From Mariniflexile litorale (GTDB lineage: Bacteria; Bacteroidota; Bacteroidia; Flavobacteriales; Flavobacteriaceae), in contig NZ_CP155618.1 of NCBI RefSeq assembly GCF_031128465.2, positions 4,082,501 to 4,146,500 of the forward strand: DNA of 64,000 nucleotides, given 5' to 3'. The notes below the pieces were generated by a model. The model saw only the letters and a list, made by a program, of their open reading frames with translations. It ran no database searches and had not been told where the DNA came from. A program made the translations under genes and the position numbers. This document shows, one piece after another, positions 35,443 to 45,050 of this stretch (within the stretch, counting starts at the first letter, position 1; each line of letters begins with the position of its first letter).

Positions 35443-36966
35443 ATGAACAAATTATTAAAACTATTTTTATTCCTTTTTGTAATAACTTCAACAAGTACAG
35501 TGCTTATAAGCTGTGAAGGTGAAGATGGTATAAACGGAAGTGATGGAAAAGATGGCGTTGATGGACAGGATGGTAAAGATGGAGAAGATTCTACACCCTC
35601 TACCATGATGTTTACTAACAAATCATCATTATCGCCATTAGTTCAAATGCATTCGCAGTTTAGTACTGTAGAAGCTTACTCTTTAATAAGCTCTACCGAT
35701 GTGCTTTCAAACGGTTTTCGTTTAGTTGGAGCTCAAGATGGGGCTGGGTTTTTAAAAGATGGTGATGAATACATATATGTGGTTAATGCAGAAGACGATT
35801 ATGGTGTGTCTCGCATTCGTTTGGATAAAAACCTAACTCCTATTAAAGGAGAGTGGTTACTAAATGCTGGCGTAGCCGATTATGCAAGACAGTGTTCTGG
35901 AACCATGTGGGAAAAAGCAATTCATGGTGGTGACAAAGACATCTTTTTATCAGCTTCGGAAAGTATCGCTTACGATGTTAAAGGTATAGACCCATGGATA
36001 ACAACCCCTACGCCTACTGCCGATTTTGGTTTGGATGCTCTTGGTGAATTTTCTTGGGAAAATGCCGTACCACTTCCAAAAGGTGCTTTCTCTGGTAAAA
36101 CAGTCATTATTGGAGGTGATGATGACTCTAGCGGATCAAAAGGACAGGTAACTATGTATTTATCTGAAAATGGTGATGCCGATTTAGAAAACGGTAAAAT
36201 ATATGTTTTAAGATTTAAACAAGTTTCAAACGGTACGGGTGGCGCTATGAATGTTACAGCTGCAACGACTTATGATGAAGGTGCTCTTGATTTCGGAAAA
36301 ACCTATGATGTAGAGTTTGTAGAGATTGTTAATGGTGCTGCCATGACAAAAAATGAAATGGAAACCGCTTGCACCGCTGTAAACGCATCTCAGTTTATAA
36401 GAGTTGAGGATGTAGATTATCAAAAAGGAAGTGATGCCAATGGAAGAAACGTTTATTTTGCGGTAACTGGCCTTGGTCCAAATACAGGAGATGTTAACGA
36501 CTGGGGAACGGTTTACAAATTACAGCTAGATGCTACAAATCCATTACTTGGAAAACTAACTCAAGTTATTAGCGGTAATACCGATACTAATAATAAAGAC
36601 GGAAATCTATCTTCTCTTCAAAGTCCTGATAATATTTGTGTGACTGAAAACTATATTTATTTCCAAGAAGATCCGAACTCTTTTAGTAGAGGCCATGCAG
36701 CATACATTTACCAATCGGATCTAAATGGTAATAATACTAAAGTTGTTTTAGAACTTAAAATAGAAAGTAACCTATCGCCTACTGGTAGTACAGGTCTTTC
36801 TGGTGAATTCGGATCGTTAGTAGATATTTCTGATAAAGTAGGTGTGCCAGATACATTCGTTTTAGCACTACAACCACATTATTGGAAAAGCACTGATTTT
36901 TCATCAACAAATTTACCACATAATGAAGGTGGACAAATTGTTATATTAAAAGGCCTACCTAGATAA
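35443..36966 (+). CDS. PhoX-like (DUF839) beta-propeller lipoprotein with collagen-like segment
   Basis: The 507-residue protein has a lipoprotein signal with lipobox LISC (Cys24). It is followed directly by about eight Gly-X-Y triplets (residues 26-49, such as GSDGKDGVDGQDGKDGED), a collagen-like stalk. The rest resembles PhoX-type proteins: GVSRIRLDKNLTPIKGEW, FIRVEDVDYQKGSD, NVYFAVTGLGPN and LQSPDNICVTENYIYFQEDP. Classical PhoX phosphatases bind iron and calcium; I cannot confirm all metal ligands here, so phosphatase activity is likely but not certain. A terminator hairpin follows, and then a di-heme peroxidase gene on the same strand. Confidence 0.75.
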   Translation: MNKLLKLFLFLFVITSTSTVLISCEGEDGINGSDGKDGVDGQDGKDGEDSTPSTMMFTNKSSLSPLVQMHSQFSTVEAYSLISSTDVLSNGFRLVGAQDGAGFLKDGDEYIYVVNAEDDYGVSRIRLDKNLTPIKGEWLLNAGVADYARQCSGTMWEKAIHGGDKDIFLSASESIAYDVKGIDPWITTPTPTADFGLDALGEFSWENAVPLPKGAFSGKTVIIGGDDDSSGSKGQVTMYLSENGDADLENGKIYVLRFKQVSNGTGGAMNVTAATTYDEGALDFGKTYDVEFVEIVNGAAMTKNEMETACTAVNASQFIRVEDVDYQKGSDANGRNVYFAVTGLGPNTGDVNDWGTVYKLQLDATNPLLGKLTQVISGNTDTNNKDGNLSSLQSPDNICVTENYIYFQEDPNSFSRGHAAYIYQSDLNGNNTKVVLELKIESNLSPTGSTGLSGEFGSLVDISDKVGVPDTFVLALQPHYWKSTDFSSTNLPHNEGGQIVILKGLPR

Positions 36967-36993
36967 AAAACATATTATTTCTTAAGAAAAAAG

Positions 36994-37026
36994 ATCTCCA
37001 TTACATTAAAAAAATGGAGATTCTTT
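36994..37026 (+). terminator. Terminator after PhoX-like gene
   Basis: ATCTCCAT (36994-37001) and ATGGAGAT (37014-37021) form an 8-bp stem followed by TCTTTTT. An in-frame ATG for the next gene at 37014 lies inside this hairpin, which argues for the later start at 37047. Confidence 0.7.
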
Positions 37027-37046
37027 TTATTTATAAAACTCTCAAA

Positions 37047-38855
37047 ATGAAAACAATCATTAAAGCTACAACCATATTCCTTTTTTTAATTTTAATAGCT
37101 TCTTGTAAAAAAGAGCCTACTATAGGTGCTGTGAATTGGTCTAAAGCTCAGAATTATTATTTAGAAAACATTCAATTGTCTCTCGTTTACTTAGACAGCT
37201 TAAAATTGGAAGGGTTTGATGGTGAAAAATCAAAACTATATTTTAAACTTGCGCGTGAAGCTTTTAAAAAAGGCGAACCTTATGCTTCTTATTTAAACCC
37301 AGAAGTTGGGCATAGAGCCAACGGACCTGCGCTTCCTATTTATAAAGATGATAGTGGAAAAATATTAAGTCCTGTAGGTTTTCAAAAAATTGAGGAAAGT
37401 ATTTATAATCAAGAAGTCAATAAAAATGATTTTGAACAAGAACTTTATATAACACAAGGCATGCTTTCTGTTCTAACAAAAGGCATTGAAAAAAGAGAAT
37501 TAAACGCGCAACGTTTTTTTATAGCAATACACCAACAATTATTCCGAATTATAAGTTTAGCTATTTCTGGTTTTGACACGCCAGTTAGCCACTTAGGAAT
37601 TGATGAAACTAAAATTTCTTTAGAAAGTTTACAAACAGTCTACCAAAATACCATTCAGTCTATTATTCTAAATAAAAATAATTCTTTAGATAAAGCGTTT
37701 ATAAATAACCTATCAAAAGCTATAGAATTTATCAATAAAAATAACCACTTTGATACGTTTGATCGGTTTACTTTTACAAGAGATTATATGAACCCAATCA
37801 CCAGAAATTGGGTTGATATTCGTAAAACTAGTGAACTTTGGGAATCTATAAATACAGAACCTTTTAATTTTGATGCCCCTACCTTTTTCGAGAATGATTC
37901 CTTTAATTTGAATTATTTCACTCCTGCAACCAACAGAAACCCTTCTGAAAAACAAATTGCATTGGGCGAAAAATTGTTTTCAGATCCCAAACTTTCTGCT
38001 AATGGTACTATGGCTTGTATAACCTGCCATATTCCAAGTAAAGGATATGCCGATGCTATGGTGGTTAATACAGACAACAATGGCAAGCCGCTTCAACGTA
38101 ATACGCCTACACTTATAAATACGGCCTTTCAACAAAGTTTCTTTTTAGATGGTAGAGCCAGCAGTTTAATAGATCAAATTTCGTTAGTATTTACAAACGA
38201 CAAAGAATTCAACACCAATGTGCATGAGTTTTCTGATGCCATATTAAAAGATTCCACCTATACAACTCTTTTTAAAGATGCTTATGGCAAAATTTCCAAA
38301 AACAACAAAGATGTTATTAAAGCAATTTCCTCTTATATTTCTACGTTGAATGGTTTTAATTCTAAGTTTGATAAAAATATTAGAGGCGAAGAACATACGT
38401 TTACAGATGAAGAAAAACAAGGATACAATCTTTTTATGGGAAAAGCATTATGTGCCACCTGTCATTTTATTCCTTTAACAAATGGAACTGTACCACCGTT
38501 TTTTAATGAAACGGAGAAAGAGGTTATTGGTGTACCTAATGCATCTGATAATAAAGAATTAGATGAAGATTTAGGCTTTTATTGGAAATATAAAGAAGCA
38601 TTACATAAAGGCATGTTTAAAACACCAACGATACGCAATGTTGCACTTACGGCCCCTTACATGCATAATGGTATTTATCAAACTCTAGAAGAGGTGGTCG
38701 ATTTTTATAATAAAGGTGGCGGTGGCGGACTTGGGTTCGATTTAGAACACCAAACCTTACCTTTTGATGAATTAAACCTTACCAACGAAGAACAAACAAG
38801 TATTGTTGCTTTTATGAAAACGCTTAGCGATAGTAATCTTTCTAAAAAGGAATAA
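37047..38855 (+). CDS. Di-heme cytochrome c peroxidase (MauG/CCP family) lipoprotein
   Basis: The protein is about 602 residues long with a lipoprotein signal (lipobox IASC). The first 290 residues are helical and lack a heme motif; they may form an imelysin-like or family-specific partner domain. The C-terminal CCP/MauG domain has two heme c sites, CITCH (residues 324-328) and CATCH (469-473), and the motifs RNTPTLINTAF, FFLDGRASSLIDQ and KTPTIRNVALTAPYMHNG. Such enzymes reduce hydrogen peroxide or oxidise protein substrates in the periplasm. The start at 37047 is chosen since the upstream ATG lies in a terminator. It sits 80 bases behind the PhoX-like gene. Confidence 0.88.
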   Translation: MKTIIKATTIFLFLILIASCKKEPTIGAVNWSKAQNYYLENIQLSLVYLDSLKLEGFDGEKSKLYFKLAREAFKKGEPYASYLNPEVGHRANGPALPIYKDDSGKILSPVGFQKIEESIYNQEVNKNDFEQELYITQGMLSVLTKGIEKRELNAQRFFIAIHQQLFRIISLAISGFDTPVSHLGIDETKISLESLQTVYQNTIQSIILNKNNSLDKAFINNLSKAIEFINKNNHFDTFDRFTFTRDYMNPITRNWVDIRKTSELWESINTEPFNFDAPTFFENDSFNLNYFTPATNRNPSEKQIALGEKLFSDPKLSANGTMACITCHIPSKGYADAMVVNTDNNGKPLQRNTPTLINTAFQQSFFLDGRASSLIDQISLVFTNDKEFNTNVHEFSDAILKDSTYTTLFKDAYGKISKNNKDVIKAISSYISTLNGFNSKFDKNIRGEEHTFTDEEKQGYNLFMGKALCATCHFIPLTNGTVPPFFNETEKEVIGVPNASDNKELDEDLGFYWKYKEALHKGMFKTPTIRNVALTAPYMHNGIYQTLEEVVDFYNKGGGGGLGFDLEHQTLPFDELNLTNEEQTSIVAFMKTLSDSNLSKKE

Positions 38856-38966
38856 ATGGTAAGTATTTTAAAAACAATCGTTTAATTAAAAAAATTACAA
38901 AAACAATACAAACAAGCGTTTTTTTTTGTATTTTATGCTAACTAAATAATTAGTTATCAATACATC

Positions 38967-40226
38967 ATGAAAAATAAACGCTTTTCACTTACCTTAATCA
39001 CATGCCTTCTTTTTTTTATAGGCTTACAGCATCTGTATGCACAAACGCCAACAGCTTATATAGAAATAAAAGGAAAAATTGTAGACGACACTTCTAATGA
39101 TGCCTTAATATTTGCCGACATCATAATTAAAGACTCCAATATTAGTACTATTACCAATTCAGATGGTGAGTTTGCTTTAAAAATACCAGATTCGCTTGCC
39201 AATAAATCTGTAACCTTTTCTCATTTAGGATACCAAAAAAGGGAATTGAAAATTTCTGATTTAAATGCTCATTCAAAAATCAAACTCATTCCTGCAATCA
39301 CAGAATTGAATGTGGTAGAAATTAAAACTTTTAAAGATGCTGAAACCCTTTTACAAGAAACCTTAAAAAATAGAAGTAACGTTTATAATAATGAAAATGC
39401 TTTAATGACTGCTTTTTATAGAGAAACCATTAAAAACAGACGAAAAAATGCCTCGTTATCTGAAGCTGTAGTGCAAATACACAAACAGCCTTATAGCAAT
39501 TTTAAAAATGATGCTATTGAACTTATAAAATCAAGAAAAAGTACCAATTACAAAAAGTTAGACACATTAGCTTTAAAACTTCAAGGCGGACCATTTTCTA
39601 ATTTATACACCGATATTATAAAATATCCAGAATATATTTTTACAAAAGAAGACATTGCTTTATACGAGTTTAGTTTTAGTGAGTCTACCCAAGTAAACAA
39701 CAAGCCAGTTTACGTGATCAATTTTAAACAAAAACCAAATATTAAAGAGCCTCTATACTACGGAAAACTTTATATAGATTCTGAAACTTTAGCATTAACC
39801 AATGCCGTTTTTAGACTTAATGTTGAAAACAGAGAATTATCTAGCGAAATGTATATTCGTAAAAAACCAAGAAAAGTAGATGTGTATCCTACCGAAGCTA
39901 CCTACCGCGTAAACTACCGTACCCAAAACGGAAAGTGGCAATACGCCTATAGCAATATTTTGCTAACCTTTAAAGTAAATTGGGAAGGAAAACTATTTAA
40001 TAGTGTGTATACTCTAAACAGTGAAATGGCTATTACAGATTGGAGTGTTAACGACCCTAAATTAATTAAAACAAAAGAAAACATGCTAAAACCAACTACT
40101 ATTTTAGCAGATGAAACTTCTGGGTTCAAAGATCCCGCCTTTTGGGGAAAATACAACATTATTGAACCCGAAAAATCTATTGAGGCAGCTATAGAGAAAA
40201 TTAAAAAACAATTAAAGCGCACTTAA
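38967..40226 (+). CDS. Exported protein with CarboxypepD_reg-like domain
   Basis: The 419-residue protein has a signal peptide ending near residue 26 (GLQHLYAQT). A carboxypeptidase-regulatory-like beta-sandwich (about residues 32-115, EIKGKIVDDTSNDALIFADII and FSHLGYQKREL) follows, then an uncharacterised beta-rich domain (about 120-400). This matches a group of Bacteroidota proteins annotated only as carboxypeptidase-like regulatory domain proteins. There is no peptidase motif and no TonB plug. An outer-membrane or periplasmic location is likely. It appears to be transcribed on its own, 111 bases after the peroxidase gene. Confidence 0.78.
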   Translation: MKNKRFSLTLITCLLFFIGLQHLYAQTPTAYIEIKGKIVDDTSNDALIFADIIIKDSNISTITNSDGEFALKIPDSLANKSVTFSHLGYQKRELKISDLNAHSKIKLIPAITELNVVEIKTFKDAETLLQETLKNRSNVYNNENALMTAFYRETIKNRRKNASLSEAVVQIHKQPYSNFKNDAIELIKSRKSTNYKKLDTLALKLQGGPFSNLYTDIIKYPEYIFTKEDIALYEFSFSESTQVNNKPVYVINFKQKPNIKEPLYYGKLYIDSETLALTNAVFRLNVENRELSSEMYIRKKPRKVDVYPTEATYRVNYRTQNGKWQYAYSNILLTFKVNWEGKLFNSVYTLNSEMAITDWSVNDPKLIKTKENMLKPTTILADETSGFKDPAFWGKYNIIEPEKSIEAAIEKIKKQLKRT

Positions 40227-40294
40227 AATATTTAGTATAAAATTTTAATCACACAGATAATTTTTAAGTAATTTTACATACTAAATTTTATATC

Positions 40295-41089
40295 GTGATA
40301 GATTTTTTATTAACTAGTGATGCCATTATGGCGCTCTTAACACTTACCTTTTTAGAGATTATTTTAGGTATAGACAACATTGTTTTTATTTCTATTGCAG
40401 CTAATAAGCTACCCGAACATCAGCAATCTAAAGCAACAACCATTGGCTTACTTTTAGCTATGGTACAGCGTATTATTTTGTTATTTTTTGTAACGTTTTT
40501 AATTGGTTTAAAAGAGCCTTTTTATACTATTGAATTATCGTGGCTGCATGTAGCTGTGAGCTGGCAAGCCATTATTTTATTTGGTGGCGGATTGTTTTTA
40601 ATTTATAAAAGCACCTCTGAAATTCATGAAAAAGTAGAATCTCCTAAGCATGATGAAGATGAGTTAAAAGGAAAAAAAATAAAAAGTTTATCGCAGGCTA
40701 TTGTTCAAATCATACTTATTGATTTTATTTTTTCTATTGATTCTATATTAACTGCGGTGGGAATGACTAATGGATTGCATCCAAATCATAATTACAACCT
40801 TGTTTTAATGATAATTGCAGTTGTTATTTCCATTTTTGTGATGATAGGTTTTGCAAACCCCATTCGTCGCTTTATTAATGAACACCCCAGCATGCAGTTG
40901 CTAGGTTTAGCCTTTTTAATTTTGATTGGGTTTATGTTAATAACCGAAGCTGCCCATTTATCGCATACTAAGCTATTTGGTAACGAAGTTGGTGCCATCC
41001 CTAAAGGTTATTTATATTTCGCCATAGCTTTCTCTCTATTTGTAGAGTTTTTAAGTTTTAGAATTGAAAAAAAGAAAAAAAAAGAATAG
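40295..41089 (+). CDS. TerC family integral membrane protein
   Basis: The 264-residue protein has about seven transmembrane helices and the TerC signatures: LTFLEIILGIDNIVFISI at about residues 17-34 and IIQIILIDFIFSIDSILTAVG at about 137-157, both with the conserved acidic residues thought to bind metal. TerC proteins are linked to tellurite resistance and, in other bacteria, to manganese export that supports secreted enzymes. The start is GTG. The C-terminus is a run of basic residues (EKKKKKE). Metal transport is the best guess. Confidence 0.9.
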   Translation: MIDFLLTSDAIMALLTLTFLEIILGIDNIVFISIAANKLPEHQQSKATTIGLLLAMVQRIILLFFVTFLIGLKEPFYTIELSWLHVAVSWQAIILFGGGLFLIYKSTSEIHEKVESPKHDEDELKGKKIKSLSQAIVQIILIDFIFSIDSILTAVGMTNGLHPNHNYNLVLMIIAVVISIFVMIGFANPIRRFINEHPSMQLLGLAFLILIGFMLITEAAHLSHTKLFGNEVGAIPKGYLYFAIAFSLFVEFLSFRIEKKKKKE

Positions 41090-41149
41090 CACCCATATCA
41101 TCCTAAAAGCAGCATTGTTTCGTATATGTAAATAACCAAACACCTACTT

Positions 41150-42271
41150 ATGAAGTATTTAACTTACCAAAGTATCAAACTAGCTTTTAGTTTTATTTTA
41201 TTATACTCCCTATGTAATTGTTCTAATGAAAGTATTGCTAATGACACTGTTATAATAAACAATCCTTTAGAAAACCCTGAAGATGGCCCACCAGCTGGAA
41301 ACCCAGAAGGGAACTCCCCCATTCCCACAGAGGCTGGTTTAGAAAATGTTTCCAATCCAGATACCATAATTGGTAATGGTACGCCAGAAAGCTGTACGTG
41401 CGATGCCGTTGTAAATGCTGTAGCAAAGGGAGGTAAAATAACTTTTAATTGCGGATCTCGACCTATAACCATAAAAATGGATAAAACTGCTAAAGTTTTT
41501 AACAATGCCAATCCAGACGTTATAATTGATGGAGGTGGTTTAATTACACTCAGCGGAAATGGAACTAACCGTATTTTATATATGAATACTTGCGACCAAA
41601 ACCAGGTATGGACAACCAGTCATTGTCAAAATCAAGACTCTCCACGACTTACGGTTCAAAATATAACCTTTGCCGATGGTAATGCATCATCTGAAACTGA
41701 ATACACTGGTGGCGGAGCTATTTGGGTTCGGGGCGGCCGGTTTAAAATCGTGAATTCAAGATTTTTCAACAATGTCTGTGCCTCTACAGGTCCTGATGTT
41801 GGTGGTGGTGCAATAAGAGTGTTTAGTCAATATAACAATATGCCTGTTTACATAACCAACAGTACGTTTGGTGGTGCCGAAAAATATGGAAACATAGGTT
41901 CCAATGGTGGTGGTATTAGCAGTATTGGAGTATCTTGGACTATAATTAACAGCTTATTTTCGTATAACCAAGCGATAGGAAATGGAGGTAATCCTTCACA
42001 ATCTGGAACTCCTGGAGGAGGCAGTGGAGGAGCTATTTATAATGACGGAAACACCATGACCCTTAAACTACTAGGAACCCGAATTGAGCAAAATGAAGTG
42101 AATACGCATGGCGCATCCATATTTTTTGTAAGCAATAACCATACAGGAAATATAAGTATTAATAACTCTGTAATTACAAATAATATTGGAGGTTCATGGT
42201 ATCCTATTTATCCAAGTATTTCGATGCATTCTGACACGCCAATTGTTGTGAAAAATTCAATTATAAAATAA
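41150..42271 (+). CDS. Right-handed beta-helix lipoprotein
   Basis: The 373-residue protein has a lipoprotein signal ending at LCNC and a low-complexity Pro/Gly/Asn linker (about residues 40-60). The remainder is a parallel beta-helix with repeated rungs such as VIIDGGGLITLSGN, GGGAIWVRGGRFKIVNSRFFNN and GGAIYNDGNTMTLKLLGTRIEQN. It resembles polymorphic outer-membrane or chlamydial Pmp-like repeats and choice-of-anchor proteins. Several cysteines (SCTCDA, NTCDQ, SHCQNQ) could form disulfides. No catalytic residues of known lyases are visible, so glycan binding or a structural role is possible. Confidence 0.78.
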   Translation: MKYLTYQSIKLAFSFILLYSLCNCSNESIANDTVIINNPLENPEDGPPAGNPEGNSPIPTEAGLENVSNPDTIIGNGTPESCTCDAVVNAVAKGGKITFNCGSRPITIKMDKTAKVFNNANPDVIIDGGGLITLSGNGTNRILYMNTCDQNQVWTTSHCQNQDSPRLTVQNITFADGNASSETEYTGGGAIWVRGGRFKIVNSRFFNNVCASTGPDVGGGAIRVFSQYNNMPVYITNSTFGGAEKYGNIGSNGGGISSIGVSWTIINSLFSYNQAIGNGGNPSQSGTPGGGSGGAIYNDGNTMTLKLLGTRIEQNEVNTHGASIFFVSNNHTGNISINNSVITNNIGGSWYPIYPSISMHSDTPIVVKNSIIK

Positions 42272-42287
42272 AAATACAGAACGGTTA

Positions 42288-42374
42288 TTAATAATTTCTA
42301 TTGCCTTTATAAATACGATATAAATAATACGCAATTATAGCAAGCAACACAATTATTACCAGTCTGAAAATCAT
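42288..42374 (-). CDS. Candidate small single-helix membrane protein (28 aa)
   Basis: A short ORF starts 13 bases after the parC stop and encodes one hydrophobic helix, MIFRLVIIVLLAIIAYYLYR, followed by a basic tail IYKGNRNY and a TAA stop. The positive tail would leave the C-terminus in the cytoplasm. The close spacing suggests expression with parC. No ribosome binding site is evident, but flavobacteria rarely use one. I do not recognise it as a named family. Conservation in related genomes would decide whether it is real. Confidence 0.4.
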   Translation of the reverse strand: MIFRLVIIVLLAIIAYYLYRIYKGNRNY

Positions 42375-42386
42375 ATAATAGAATTA

Positions 42387-45041
42387 TTAAAACATTTTGG
42401 TTTGTCCTTTACCATCATCTTCGCTTTCAGAATCATCGTTATTTTGATCCTTATCGCCTTTATTTTTATCAGAATCTGAAGAAATAACATCTTCTTCATC
42501 AATCACTTCCAAATCATTAGCATGTACTTCCTCAGGAGCTTCATAAGGAAGCGGTTCTAATAAGCTAATTTGGTTTACTTTCTCTCTAGTTAATTGGTTT
42601 CCTAAAGCGGCGATACCTTTTACGGCAATAAACTCTTCTAAATTAACAAGCAAATTGTCTTTTCGTTCTACACCACGTTCTTTAGTAAACTCAATTTCAG
42701 CCCTAGGAATCCAATCGGTTGAAACTATTTCCAGATGCGATTTCTCATGACTTGTAATAAAACTTTCTTCTTTATTTTCGTTTTCAATTAAAAAACGTTT
42801 TACAAAATAGCGTTCCTTTTCACCATCAAAATAAATAGCTGAGATGGGTTTCTTTGGAATCCATTTTTCCATTAAAATCATATTACTATCAAAATGTGTG
42901 GTTACTTCTGGTATGATGGTTTTTACTATTCCTTTTTGGTTGATTATAAGTATTCGGTCTTCACCTCTAAACTCTCCTAACAACTCACCCCTTCCATCAA
43001 CATTTAAACGTTGTACCGCATCATCAAACCAAATTTTACGTGGTTTTAATGTGGAGATGCCTTTCTCTTTTAGTTCAACTTTTTTAACAGGGTATTTTGT
43101 AACTAAATTTCCTTTAGAGTTTCTACCTTTTATTATAATATCAGCAAAATCGATATCCCATTTTAATTTTTTAATACTTCCTGCTTGTCGAAGCAAAATA
43201 CTAACAACCTCAGCTTCTCCATTGGGGTTTGCAGAAAAATACAAAGCGGTAGAACCCTTATTGCCATTAGTTAAATCGTATTCTTTATCGCGGGTAATTC
43301 CTGTAACAGAAAAGCGTTTTATATACGATGGTCCACTTTTCCCATCACGATAAATCATATTGTATATAGTACGACTGTCTTTTTTATCAAAAACTTCTAC
43401 ATTAATAATATCTTTACCTATAAAGGTTTTAGAATCTACTTTGGTAACCATCATTTTGCCCTCTTTAGTAAACACAATGATATCATCTATATCACTACAA
43501 TCGCAAACGTATTCATCTTTTCGTAATGAAGTTCCAATAAAACCTTCTTCCCTATTTACATACAGTTTTGTATTGCGAATAACTACTTTGGTTGCATCTA
43601 CATCATCAAAAGTGTGGATTTGAGTCTTACGTTCTCGTCCTGCACCATATTCCTTTTTAAGTCTTTTAAAGTATGTAATGGCATAATCGATAAGATGTTC
43701 TAAATGATGTTTTACTTCTGCAATTTGTTCTTCTAAAGCCTCAATTTTTTGTTGTGCTTTATCAATATCAAATTTAGAAATTCGCTTGATTCTTATTTCG
43801 GTTAAACGCTCTATATCTTCAACGATAATGGCACGTTTTAAATGCTTTATGTGAGGTTTTAAACCTTTATCAATTGCTGTAATAACACCTTCCCATGTTT
43901 CTTCTTCTTCTATATCACGATAAATTCTGTTTTCAATAAAAATACGTTCTAAAGATGCAAAATGCCATTGCTCTTCAAACTCATTAAGGCGTATCTCTAA
44001 TTCTTGTTTTAAAAGCTGAACCGTATTATCGGTAGAGCGACGTAACATTTCTGTAACTCCAACAAATAAGGGCTTATTATCTTCAATAACACAGCCCAAA
44101 GGCGAAATGGACGACTCACAACTTGTAAAAGCATATAAGGCATCGATGGTTTTATCGGGAGATAAACCAGAAGGTAAATGAATTAAAATTTCAACCTCGG
44201 CAGCGGTGTTATCTTCAATCTTTTTAATCTTGATTTTACTTTTATCATTCGCTTTTAGTATGGAATCTATAAGCGATGAAGTCGTGGTTCCAAAAGGAAT
44301 TTCGGTAATAACCAAAGTGTTTTTATCTAATTGCGATATTTTAGCACGCACTCGTACACGCCCACCTCTTAAACCATCGTTATAATTAGAAAAATCGGCT
44401 ATTCCAGCTGTTGGGAAATCGGGTAAAATAACAAAACGTTTTCCTTGTAAATGTTTGATAGAAGCATCAATAAGTTCGATAAAATTATGCGGTAATATTT
44501 TGGTTGAAAGCCCAACAGCTATACCTTCGCCTCCTTGTGCCAACAACAAAGGAAACATAACAGGCAGGTTTACAGGTTCTTTACGACGCCCGTCATAACT
44601 GGCTTGCCATTCGGTGATTTTAGGATTAAAAACAACATCCAATCCAAATTTAGAAATTCGGGCTTCGATATAACGTGATGCAGCAGCACTATCGCCAGTA
44701 AGAATGTTTCCCCAGTTTCCTTGGGTGTCTATTAACAAATCTTTTTGACCTATTTGAACCATAGCATCGGCAATACTCGCATCTCCATGTGGATGGTATT
44801 GCATAGTATGACCGACAATATTAGCTACTTTGTTATAACGCCCATCATCTAAATCTTTCATAGAATGCATGATGCGTCGTTGTACGGGTTTAAAACCGTC
44901 TTCAATAGCTGGAACTGCACGTTCTAATATAACATACGATGCATAATCTAAAAACCAATCTTTAAACATACCCGTAACACGCGTAATGGTTTCTTTTGGT
45001 TCGTCTTGTCCGCTAATTAAATCGTTATCTTCTTCAATCAT
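42387..45041 (-). CDS. parC: DNA topoisomerase IV subunit A (ParC)
   Basis: The 884-residue protein has the type IIA topoisomerase breakage-reunion domain with the active-site tyrosine in AAASRYIEARIS (near residue 109), preceded by RRIMHSMKDLDDGRYNKVANIVG. The coiled-coil tower and a C-terminal beta-pinwheel follow. The GyrA box is not seen, and the partner gene encodes a 618-residue ParE-type subunit, so topoisomerase IV rather than gyrase is the better call. The last 40 residues are a highly acidic tail (SDSDKNKGDKDQNND region). With ParE it decatenates daughter chromosomes. Confidence 0.93.
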   Translation of the reverse strand: MIEEDNDLISGQDEPKETITRVTGMFKDWFLDYASYVILERAVPAIEDGFKPVQRRIMHSMKDLDDGRYNKVANIVGHTMQYHPHGDASIADAMVQIGQKDLLIDTQGNWGNILTGDSAAASRYIEARISKFGLDVVFNPKITEWQASYDGRRKEPVNLPVMFPLLLAQGGEGIAVGLSTKILPHNFIELIDASIKHLQGKRFVILPDFPTAGIADFSNYNDGLRGGRVRVRAKISQLDKNTLVITEIPFGTTTSSLIDSILKANDKSKIKIKKIEDNTAAEVEILIHLPSGLSPDKTIDALYAFTSCESSISPLGCVIEDNKPLFVGVTEMLRRSTDNTVQLLKQELEIRLNEFEEQWHFASLERIFIENRIYRDIEEEETWEGVITAIDKGLKPHIKHLKRAIIVEDIERLTEIRIKRISKFDIDKAQQKIEALEEQIAEVKHHLEHLIDYAITYFKRLKKEYGAGRERKTQIHTFDDVDATKVVIRNTKLYVNREEGFIGTSLRKDEYVCDCSDIDDIIVFTKEGKMMVTKVDSKTFIGKDIINVEVFDKKDSRTIYNMIYRDGKSGPSYIKRFSVTGITRDKEYDLTNGNKGSTALYFSANPNGEAEVVSILLRQAGSIKKLKWDIDFADIIIKGRNSKGNLVTKYPVKKVELKEKGISTLKPRKIWFDDAVQRLNVDGRGELLGEFRGEDRILIINQKGIVKTIIPEVTTHFDSNMILMEKWIPKKPISAIYFDGEKERYFVKRFLIENENKEESFITSHEKSHLEIVSTDWIPRAEIEFTKERGVERKDNLLVNLEEFIAVKGIAALGNQLTREKVNQISLLEPLPYEAPEEVHANDLEVIDEEDVISSDSDKNKGDKDQNNDDSESEDDGKGQTKMF

Positions 45042-45050
45042 TAATTGATC

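Noticed and set aside
35620-37000. Several opposite-strand ORFs of 60-120 codons inside real genes across the window.
   Set aside because: They lie wholly inside well-supported genes, lack recognisable domains and are what AT-rich coding DNA gives by chance.
37014-37046. Earlier in-frame ATG for the di-heme peroxidase.
   Set aside because: It lies inside the terminator hairpin of the PhoX-like gene, and the lipoprotein signal peptide begins at 37047.
41150-42271. Beta-helix lipoprotein as a pectin or alginate lyase.
   Set aside because: It has beta-helix rungs but none of the catalytic motifs of PL1, PL3, PL6 or GH28 that I can recognise.
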